DNA of 64,000 bases from Micromonospora sp. WMMD1102 (GTDB lineage Bacteria; Actinomycetota; Actinomycetes; Mycobacteriales; Micromonosporaceae). The stretch is from the NCBI RefSeq assembly GCF_029626265.1, contig NZ_JARUBN010000001.1:2976001-3040000 (forward strand), written 5' to 3'. The translations under genes and the position numbers were made by a program. A model generated the notes under the pieces. The model was not told the DNA's origin. It saw nothing but the letters and a program-made list of their open reading frames with translations, and searched no databases. This document shows positions 58,126 to 64,000 of this stretch, one piece after another (the first letter of the stretch is position 1; each line of letters opens with the position of its first letter).

Positions 58126-59862
58126 ATGCACTTACATCGTCCCCGGTCCCGGTTGTGGTCAGCCGTGACCGTGGCAGCCGTGGTCGTCGCCAGCGGCGCG
58201 GCTGTCACCCTCGCCGGGCCCGCGGCCGCAGCCGCGGGCTGCGGCGTCACCTACACGGTCGGCTCGCAGTGGTCAGGCGGCTTCACCGCGGCGGTCACCG
58301 TCACCAACGTCGGTGACCCGGTCAGCTCCTGGACGTTGACCTGGAGCTACGAGGCGGGCCAGCGGGTCACCCAGGCCTGGAACGCCACCGTGACGCAGAG
58401 CGGCAGCCAGATCAGCGCCAGGAACGCCAGCTACAACGGCAGCATCGCCACCGGAGCGAGCGTCTCCTTCGGCTTCAACGGATCATGGAACGGCAGCAAT
58501 CCGGCGCCGACCAGCTTCGCCGTGAACGGCACCACCTGCACCGGAGCTCCGGGCCCCAACCCCACGACCGGACCGACGTCCCAGCCGACGACGCAGCCCA
58601 CCGCGCCGCCGACCACCGCGCCGCCCGGCAACCCGACCTGGGGCACCGCCGTGCCGCCGGCCGGCGCCCAGCTGAGCCGGGCGTACCAGTTGATCGCGAC
58701 CGCCAACGAGAAGGGATACCTGCCGAGGTCCGGCGAGTGCTCCGTCGAGATCCACGCCCGTTACTGGACGTACGGCCCCGACGGCAAGGTCTACCCGACC
58801 TGGCACCCGACCCGGGACTCCAGTGGCTGCTACTTCGGCCACGAGCACGGTGACGACCCCCGGCCGTCCGACCTGTACAGCACCGTCGGCTGGCCGGCGT
58901 TCGGCTACACCAGCGAGGTGATGCTGGACAACATGCCCGAGCACAGTCACCGGCACGAGGACCACGTCGGGCACAAGGTGCTGGCCGTCAACAACACCAA
59001 CGTGATCCAGGGTGACAACGGCAGCAGCTTCTTCCCGCCGCAGGGCACCACGATCGCGGTCTGTGACACCCTGCTCAAGTTCCACCAGGGCACCCACTCG
59101 CCGGACGCGTTCAGCAACAACGTCCACGAGTTGCTCTTCAACCAGCGCTGCACCGCGAGCAACGGTGGCCAGGTCACCGAGGCCCGCTACAGCGCGATGA
59201 TCCCGCTCGGCCGGGCCGGCGGCTTCAGCCCGAGCGAATGCCCGGGCTTCGGCGGCGCGTTCATCAACGTGGCGCCGCCGGTGCCGGGAGACTCGCCGTC
59301 GGACACCCGGTCGCTGGGCCGGCTGATCACCGAGCCGGGCTGTGTGCAGGCGATCCGCGAGGGTCGTACGCACTACGACCCGCTCTATCCGAGCCCGGTG
59401 CCGTTCACCGTCTCCGACATGGACGACTTCTGGTTCTCCGACCACTCGGTGACGGGCAGCGGGCTGAACTTCCGGCTCGCACCGCTGTTCTACGTGGTGA
59501 ACCCGTCGCGCTACTACGATCCGACCAAGCCGAACAGCCTGGGCCGGATCATCGACCTGTGCTACACCAACCTTGCCGGCGGGGACTACTGCAACCAGGC
59601 CCGGCAGGCCGGCCAGAACATCCCCTGGGACGACACCCGCTCGCCGTTCAAGGGCACCCTGCGGGAGTTCCGGCCGGGCACCTTCCAGGTGCAGAACAGC
59701 GGCTCGACAACGGTCCACACCGACGTGTACGGCCGCAACGCCTCCAGTACGCCGTTCGCCGGCTCGATCCGGCAGTACTTCTCCGGCAACCAGTCGTCGA
59801 CCATGTACGTCCGTGGTGCCACCCGCGACTGGAACGCCACCGGGGTACACGCCCCGAACTGA
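58126..59862 (+). CDS. Secreted CBM2 protein with large His-rich domain of unknown function
   Basis: A 578 aa exported protein. Signal peptide to about residue 35; CBM2 cellulose-binding module (about 36-138: CGVTYTVGSQWSGGFTAAVT, VSSWTLTWSYEAGQRVTQAW); Thr/Pro linker (140-170). Then comes a 400-residue domain with conserved-looking His/Asp/Cys clusters: CYFGHEHGDDPRPSD, PEHSHRHEDHVGHKVLAVNN, LKFHQGTHSPDAFSNN and MDDFWFSDHSVTGSG. I do not recognise this domain. The histidines suggest a metal-dependent extracellular enzyme (inference). GGAGGA at 58114 supports ATG 58126. Confidence 0.82.
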   Translation: MHLHRPRSRLWSAVTVAAVVVASGAAVTLAGPAAAAAGCGVTYTVGSQWSGGFTAAVTVTNVGDPVSSWTLTWSYEAGQRVTQAWNATVTQSGSQISARNASYNGSIATGASVSFGFNGSWNGSNPAPTSFAVNGTTCTGAPGPNPTTGPTSQPTTQPTAPPTTAPPGNPTWGTAVPPAGAQLSRAYQLIATANEKGYLPRSGECSVEIHARYWTYGPDGKVYPTWHPTRDSSGCYFGHEHGDDPRPSDLYSTVGWPAFGYTSEVMLDNMPEHSHRHEDHVGHKVLAVNNTNVIQGDNGSSFFPPQGTTIAVCDTLLKFHQGTHSPDAFSNNVHELLFNQRCTASNGGQVTEARYSAMIPLGRAGGFSPSECPGFGGAFINVAPPVPGDSPSDTRSLGRLITEPGCVQAIREGRTHYDPLYPSPVPFTVSDMDDFWFSDHSVTGSGLNFRLAPLFYVVNPSRYYDPTKPNSLGRIIDLCYTNLAGGDYCNQARQAGQNIPWDDTRSPFKGTLREFRPGTFQVQNSGSTTVHTDVYGRNASSTPFAGSIRQYFSGNQSSTMYVRGATRDWNATGVHAPN

Positions 59863-59876
59863 CCCGACCCACCCAC

Positions 59877-59929
59877 CCGGGTACGGGCCCGCGGCGGATC
59901 CCTCCGTCGCGGGTCCGGCCCGTGCCCGG
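59877..59929. terminator. Hairpin between the CBM2 and YceI genes
   Basis: An inner stem of 10 pairs (CCCGCGGCGG with CCGTCGCGGG, one G-T) can extend outward through CCGGGTACGGG with CCCGTGCCCGG across a small bulge. It lies between two convergent genes and fits a bidirectional terminator. Confidence 0.6.
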
Positions 59930-59933
59930 TCGG

Positions 59934-60602
59934 TCAGGGCTGCCGGACCGCCTCGCCGGCGATCTCGATCCGTACGCTCCTGCCGACCAGTACGCCGCCG
60001 CTCTCCAGTGCAACGTTCCAGACCAGCCCGTAGTCCTCCCGCTCGATCTCGGCGGTCGCGCTGAACCCGAAGATGTCCTGGCCGTACGGGTCGCGTCGGG
60101 CGCCGCCGAACTCGACCTGGAGGTCGACCGGTCGGGTGACGCCCTTGACGGTCAGCTCTCCGGTCAGGACGAACCGGCCCGACGTCTTCCCGGCCCGCTC
60201 CGGCACGGCGACCTCGCCGCGTCGACCGGGGCGCTGGCTGCGCAACCGGGCCCAGTAGAAGATCGACTCGTTCGGGTCGGGCTGCCACCTGATGCCGGTA
60301 CTGCGGTACTCCAGCGTGGGATGCCGGACCACGTCGAGGAAGTCGGCGCTGCTCAGGTGCGCGTCCCGGTTGGCGCTGCCGGTGCTGATACTGGCCGCCC
60401 GGATCGTCGCGGTCACCGAGGAGTCCAGCGGGTCCGGCTCGACGACGATCTGCGCGGTCGCCTCGCCGAACTCGCCGCCTACCGGGCTGACCATCATGTG
60501 TCGGGCGACGAAGCCGACCCGCTTGTGCGCGGGATCGAGCAGGTACGTGCCGGGCGCCGGGATCGTCATGCCCTGCCAGGAGCGTGTGGCGGTACCGGTC
60601 AT
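59934..60602 (-). CDS. YceI family protein
   Basis: A 222 aa lipocalin-like YceI protein: GTYLLDPAHKRVGFVARHMM, IRAASISTGSANRDAHLSSA, DFLDVVRHPTLEYRST, FVLTGELTVKGVTRPVDLQV and EIEREDYGLVWN. The family binds polyprenoid-type lipids. No signal peptide, so it is cytoplasmic here. ATG 60602 is chosen because GGGGGAA precedes it; an in-frame start 60 bp upstream is less likely. Confidence 0.93.
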   Translation of the reverse strand: MTGTATRSWQGMTIPAPGTYLLDPAHKRVGFVARHMMVSPVGGEFGEATAQIVVEPDPLDSSVTATIRAASISTGSANRDAHLSSADFLDVVRHPTLEYRSTGIRWQPDPNESIFYWARLRSQRPGRRGEVAVPERAGKTSGRFVLTGELTVKGVTRPVDLQVEFGGARRDPYGQDIFGFSATAEIEREDYGLVWNVALESGGVLVGRSVRIEIAGEAVRQP

Positions 60603-60762
60603 GCTGGTGCTTCCCCCCGGAAATGCTGCCGATGTGGTGATCTTGCCGCTCACCGGTTCCACAGAGTAGTCAGAGGGTTGGCGTCTCAGCCCTGACCTGG
60701 GGGACGCCCGTGAGTATCGTCACGTTCGGTAGAAGTGGGTCGTCGATGCAGGCCCGGGTGTC

Positions 60763-61950
60763 TCAGTACTGCAACGCCGTCGCCACCTCCCGGCCGATGC
60801 GCTCCACCGCCGCCAGGTCGAGTCCGTAGAGCACGTAGCGGCCGTGTCGTTCGACCCGTACCAGCGCCAGGTCGCGGAGCACCCGCAGGTGCCGGGAGAC
60901 CTGCGGCCGGGTCATCGACAACCGGTCGGCCAGGTCGGCGGTGGTCATCGACTGCCGGGCGATCAGCCGGCACAGGCGTACCCGGCGCGGGTCGGTGAGC
61001 GCCAGCAGGCGGCTGCGGGCCAGGGTGACGCCGACGTCCGGGGCCGCCACCGGGAAGTGCACCACCGGCGGCAGCCCCGGCTCGTTCTTCACCAGCAGAT
61101 GCGGGGCACCGTACCGGGTCGGCATGAGCAGCACCGGCGTCCGGGACGGGCTGATCACCGCGTGGTGCACCTTGTCGAAGACGACCCGGGCCGGCCCCGA
61201 CGACGCGGTTACCAGGCGCGCGGTCGACGGACTGAGCCCGACCAGCGCCGCCGCCGGCCCCTCGTCGGCCAGCCGCTGCCGCAGCCGGTGCGCGGCCCTG
61301 GCCAGCACGGGCTCGGTCTCGGCCCAGAGGTCGTCGAAGTAGACCCGGCCGCACAGGTCGAGGAAGTCCAGCAGGTCGTCGCGGAGCGCCGCCGGGTCGC
61401 GCAGCAGCTCCTCGGCGAGGTCCAGGTGCGGCTCCGGCAGCCGGGACGCGGCCTGTCGCAGCGCGTCGGCCTGCGCCGGGTCGTGCAGTACCCGACCGAA
61501 GTCGAAGCCGTGGTAGCCGCTGGCGCAGGTGAACGCGGTGAGTTCGGCGAACCGGCGCAGCGAAAGCCGTCGCAGGCCGGCCACCGGTGCACAGCTGCCG
61601 AGCCCGGGGCGACGGACACGGAGCCCCGGGCCGGCCGTCACGCCCGGGCCGGCACTGACTGTCACGCCCGGGCCGGCACCGGCCGTGCTGTCCGGGCCGG
61701 TGGTGGTCGGGTCGAGCCCCGGATAGAAGGCCCGCCAGCGCAGGGCCGTCCACAGCGGTGCGAACCGCGAGAGCCCGGCCCGGAAGGCCGGCGGTGCGGT
61801 CCGGGAGACGTCGGCCGCCCAGGACGCGTGCTCGGGGTGGTGCAGGTGACCGGTCAGCACGTGCAGGCTCGCGGCCAGCTCCGCCAGCGGTGACACGGCG
61901 ACGGAAAACCGGTCGGGGCCCACCCCGGCCAGCAGGACCACCACCGCCAT
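60763..61950 (-). CDS. ArsR family regulator with N-terminal DUF5937-like domain
   Basis: A 395 aa protein. The N-terminal 300 residues (FSVAVSPLAELAASLHVLTG, HPEHASWA, LLDFLDLCGRVYFDDLWAET) match the actinobacterial DUF5937-type sensor region. The C-terminus is a winged helix: LTDPRRVRLCRLIARQSMTT, LADRLSMTRPQVSRHLRVLR, ERHGRYVLYGLD. A Gly/Pro/Val linker (GPGVTVSAGPGVTAGPG) sits near residue 100. The effector is unknown. The M20 gene lies 27 bp upstream on the same strand. Confidence 0.85.
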   Translation of the reverse strand: MAVVVLLAGVGPDRFSVAVSPLAELAASLHVLTGHLHHPEHASWAADVSRTAPPAFRAGLSRFAPLWTALRWRAFYPGLDPTTTGPDSTAGAGPGVTVSAGPGVTAGPGLRVRRPGLGSCAPVAGLRRLSLRRFAELTAFTCASGYHGFDFGRVLHDPAQADALRQAASRLPEPHLDLAEELLRDPAALRDDLLDFLDLCGRVYFDDLWAETEPVLARAAHRLRQRLADEGPAAALVGLSPSTARLVTASSGPARVVFDKVHHAVISPSRTPVLLMPTRYGAPHLLVKNEPGLPPVVHFPVAAPDVGVTLARSRLLALTDPRRVRLCRLIARQSMTTADLADRLSMTRPQVSRHLRVLRDLALVRVERHGRYVLYGLDLAAVERIGREVATALQY

Positions 61951-61977
61951 GACCGTGAGTGTAGGGTCGGCGACCGG

Positions 61978-63186
61978 TCAGGGCCGCGTCTCGGCCTGGG
62001 CGGCGAACTCCGCCCGTGCCGCCGCCAGCAGCTCGGGTCCGGTGAGCAGCTCGGCGGCCACCCGGGCCAGTCCGGTCGCCGCGACCTGGGTACGGTCGTG
62101 CGCGAAGGGTGTGGCGGCGGCCTCGCGCATCGCCGCCGAGTGGCTCGGCGTACCGGTCTCGGCGATCTGGACGTACGGGTGGATGACCGGCAGCAGCAGC
62201 GAGAGGTTGCCGATGTCCGAGGAGCCGGCCGGGCTGTCCGGGTCACCGGACTGGATCTCGACCCCGAGGGCGCCTACCGCCGCCCCGAACCGTTCGGCGA
62301 GCACGGTGTTGTTGCGGCGCTCGGCGTACGTGGGGCCGGTCTCCCGGACCACCGCCGCGGTTCCGGTGGCGAGCGCGGCGCCCTGGGCGGCGTCCCGGAC
62401 CCGTTCGACCAGCGCCTCGACGGAGGTCCTCGTGCGGTCCCGGACGTACAGGTCCACCGCGGCGTACGCCGGCACGACGTTCGGGGCCGCCCCGCCGTCC
62501 GAGACGATCCCGTGCAGCCGGACCGTTGGCGGCACGAACTGGCGCATCGCGTCGACCGCCTGGAGGAACAGCTGGGCACCGGCGAGTGCGCTGCGGCCCA
62601 GCCACGGGGAGATCGAGGCGTGCGCGCTGGTCCCGGCGAAGGCGATCCGCAGGTGTGCGGCGGCCAGGCCGGGGCGGGCGGTCAGCGAACGGTCCCCCGG
62701 ATGGAACATCAGTGCCACGTCGACGCCGTCGAAGACGCCGGCCTCGGCCAGCCGTACCTTGCCGGCTCCGCCCATCTCCTCGGCCGGAGTCCCGAACACG
62801 GCGAGGGTGCCCGGATGGTCGGGCAGCACCCGGACGAGTCCGATCGCCGCCGCTGCGGCACCGGCCGCGATCAGGTTGTGCCCGCAGCCGTGTCCGACGC
62901 CGGGCAGCGCGTCGTACTCGGCGAGGATGGCGACGTACGGTCCGGGGCGGCTGCCCTCGTGCACGGCCACGAACGCCGTCGCCATCCCGCCCGGTGGCGT
63001 GCGGACCGTGAACCCCGACTCGGCGAGCCATCCGGTCAGCAGCTCGTGGGCGTGGAACTCGCCGAACTTCAGCTCCGGTCGGCGGTGGATGGCGAGGCTC
63101 ACCGCCTCCATCCGGCCCCGGAGCGCGGCAAGTGCGGTGGCGAGGATCTCCAGTGGCGGCGTGGTGGCGGTGCAGGCGGTGGACAT
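61978..63186 (-). CDS. M20 family amidohydrolase
   Basis: A 402 aa M20-type metallo-amidohydrolase (AbgB/aminoacylase-like). It shows HRRPELKFGEFHAHE, AEYDALPGVGHGCGHNLIAA with metal ligands, FGTPAEEMGGAGK with the catalytic/metal glutamates, FHPGD, and FAGTSAHASISPWLGRSALA in the dimerisation lid. It probably hydrolyses N-acyl or p-aminobenzoyl-type amides in the cytoplasm. It is 27 bp upstream of the ArsR gene on the same strand and may be co-transcribed with it. Confidence 0.9.
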   Translation of the reverse strand: MSTACTATTPPLEILATALAALRGRMEAVSLAIHRRPELKFGEFHAHELLTGWLAESGFTVRTPPGGMATAFVAVHEGSRPGPYVAILAEYDALPGVGHGCGHNLIAAGAAAAAIGLVRVLPDHPGTLAVFGTPAEEMGGAGKVRLAEAGVFDGVDVALMFHPGDRSLTARPGLAAAHLRIAFAGTSAHASISPWLGRSALAGAQLFLQAVDAMRQFVPPTVRLHGIVSDGGAAPNVVPAYAAVDLYVRDRTRTSVEALVERVRDAAQGAALATGTAAVVRETGPTYAERRNNTVLAERFGAAVGALGVEIQSGDPDSPAGSSDIGNLSLLLPVIHPYVQIAETGTPSHSAAMREAAATPFAHDRTQVAATGLARVAAELLTGPELLAAARAEFAAQAETRP

Positions 63187-63353
63187 GGCTACTCCCGTCG
63201 TACCGGCAGGTCGGGGCGGTGCGCACGCAGGTGGGGCGGCGCCGGCTACGTACCGTCGAGACTGCGGCCGTCCCGGCCGGTTCGGCGGCGGATTGCCGCG
63301 GCCGAGGTAACCCTGGCCCGGGATCGCCCGCCGCTCCCGGTGGTCGGTCCACG

Positions 63354-63552
63354 GTGACCACGTACGTGCACGCCGACCACCACGACCCCGCGAGGATCCT
63401 CGACGAGGCGGCGGAGTCGCTCGACTTCCGGCAGCCGGTGGCGGTGATGTTCATGGGCGTGCTCGGCCTGGTGCGGATCACCACGGTGGTGCCCGGACGA
63501 CTCCGACGCCGAGCACATCGACGCCTACGGCGGCGTGGCCCGCAAGCCCTGA
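63354..63552 (+). pseudogene. Remnant of a SAM-dependent methyltransferase (Methyltransf_19 type)
   Basis: One frame reads TTYVHADHHDPARILDEAAE then SLDFRQPVAVMFMGVLG, the post-SAM-site segment of actinobacterial S-adenosyl methyltransferases (pfam04672 type). A different frame then gives DDSDAEHIDAYGGVARKP and stops at 63552; Y-G-G-V-A-R-K-P is the usual C-terminal ending of that family. The N-terminal half and about 60 residues in between are missing. It is clearly a decayed copy with a deletion and frame change. Confidence 0.7.
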
Positions 63553-63600
63553 GGCGAGCGGGCCAGCGCCGCCCGGTGCAGCCGCGGGTCGAACCGCCGC

Positions 63601-63671
63601 GGGTGATCCGCAGGTCGGTTCAGCTACGGGCGGTGCGCAGGTCGGTTCAGCTGCGGGTGATCCGCAGGTCG
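63601..63671. repeat. 27 bp tandem repeat at the 3' end of the last gene
   Basis: Units at 63601-63627 and 63628-63654 and a partial third from 63655 share GCAGGTCGGTTCAGCT. The third copy includes the final codons and stop of the minus-strand gene, so the gene end has been duplicated downstream. Confidence 0.7.
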
Positions 63672-64000
63672 TCCACTGCCGCCTCGACCAGACTCGCGCC
63701 GCCGGCGTCGGCCGCCTCGACCACGATCCGGACGCTCTGGCCGGCGAACGCCGAGACGTCCGCGCTGGCGGTCTGCCAGGCGGCGGCCCGGTTGCTGGCC
63801 GCGCCGACCACCTCGAGCAGCGTGCGGGTGCTGCCGCCGACCATTCGCACCCGCAGGTAGTCGGCACTGCTGGCATTGCTGAGGTGCGCCAGGTACCAGG
63901 CGAACTCCAACGTCAGCGTGCCGTCGGCCGGCAGGCTGACCGGCGGCGACCCGATGCTCGTCACTCCGCCGTCCACATCGTGCTCACCTGCGGTGCTACC
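63647..64000 (-). CDS. C-terminal part of a secreted protein (peptidase-associated beta domain)
   Basis: The frame is open from the window edge to the stop at 63647 and gives about 117 residues: GSPPVSLPADGTLTLEFAWY, LAHLSNASSADYLRVRMVGG, AWQTASADVSAFAGQSVRIV, VEAADAGGASLVEAAVDDLR ending ITRS. This beta-sandwich tail is common at the end of secreted actinobacterial zinc carboxypeptidases (M14) and related proteases. The catalytic part is outside the window, so the parent enzyme is a guess. Confidence 0.6.
   Translation of the reverse strand, partial: GSTAGEHDVDGGVTSIGSPPVSLPADGTLTLEFAWYLAHLSNASSADYLRVRMVGGSTRTLLEVVGAASNRAAAWQTASADVSAFAGQSVRIVVEAADAGGASLVEAAVDDLRITRS

Overview
The window is very GC-rich, densely coded actinobacterial chromosome, most likely from Micromonosporaceae (Micromonospora/Plantactinospora type). 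The evidence is the frequent GTG starts, the many ATGA/GTGA overlaps, an Lsr2 nucleoid protein, a GlnX-GlnH-PknG signalling locus, LacI-controlled secreted glycosidases with CBM2/CBM42-type modules, and a PcaR-type IclR regulator. No rRNA, tRNA, CRISPR array or intact insertion sequence was seen. The assignment to genus is inference.

0-16.1 kb is an aromatic-acid catabolic island. A leftward operon (9436 to 226) carries an SsuABC/TauABC-type ABC importer (binding protein, two permeases, ATPase), benzoylformate decarboxylase, benzaldehyde dehydrogenase, a CynX/NimT-type MFS transporter and 4-hydroxybenzoate 3-monooxygenase. Back to back with it, a rightward pca operon (pcaF-H-G-B-D-C and an IclR regulator) takes protocatechuate to the 3-oxoadipate level and adds the last thiolase. 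Read together, the enzymes fit uptake of a 4-hydroxyphenylglyoxylate/4-hydroxymandelate-type acid, then 4-hydroxybenzaldehyde, 4-hydroxybenzoate, protocatechuate and beta-ketoadipate. The 3-oxoadipate CoA-transferase (pcaIJ) is not in the window.

16.1-20.1 kb holds a DUF1349 protein, a lipoprotein L,D-transpeptidase and Lsr2. 19-28 kb is an L-arabinose/arabinofuranose utilisation locus: LacI regulator, YtfQ-YtfR-YtfT-YjfF-like furanose ABC importer, ribulokinase (araB) and ribulose-5-phosphate epimerase (araD), without araA. Four LacI-type operator candidates lie at 20217, 25189, 25319 and 36176. The last one ties in a secreted GH43-AbfB arabinosidase 9 kb away, which sits beside a second, paralogous LacI gene.

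27.9-36 kb is a worn region: an intact Sfp-type phosphopantetheinyl transferase, a frameshifted STAND/BTAD regulator pseudogene, a C-terminal scrap of a third LacI, a 5'-truncated GH43-ricin gene, a truncated nucleotidyltransferase, and an unusual fusion of a NusG-like KOW domain to a DUF1963-like region.

39.8-50.2 kb is a signalling operon: glnX, glnH, an unknown helical protein, pknG, a PP2C phosphatase, a VWA protein and an FHA protein. The kinase, phosphatase and FHA protein each carry paired-cysteine zinc ribbons and long disordered linkers. It looks like a complete phospho-signalling circuit for extracytoplasmic amino-acid sensing.

50.4-64 kb contains a secreted X-Pro dipeptidyl-peptidase-like hydrolase, an FKBP, an Erm 23S rRNA methyltransferase with a decapeptide-repeat N-terminus, a secreted DUF1906/golvesin-like protein, an NAD-dependent epimerase, a secreted CBM2 protein with a large His-rich unknown domain, a YceI protein, an ArsR regulator, an M20 amidohydrolase, a methyltransferase relic and the C-terminus of a secreted protein that runs off the window. 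Strong hairpins separate many of the convergent genes.
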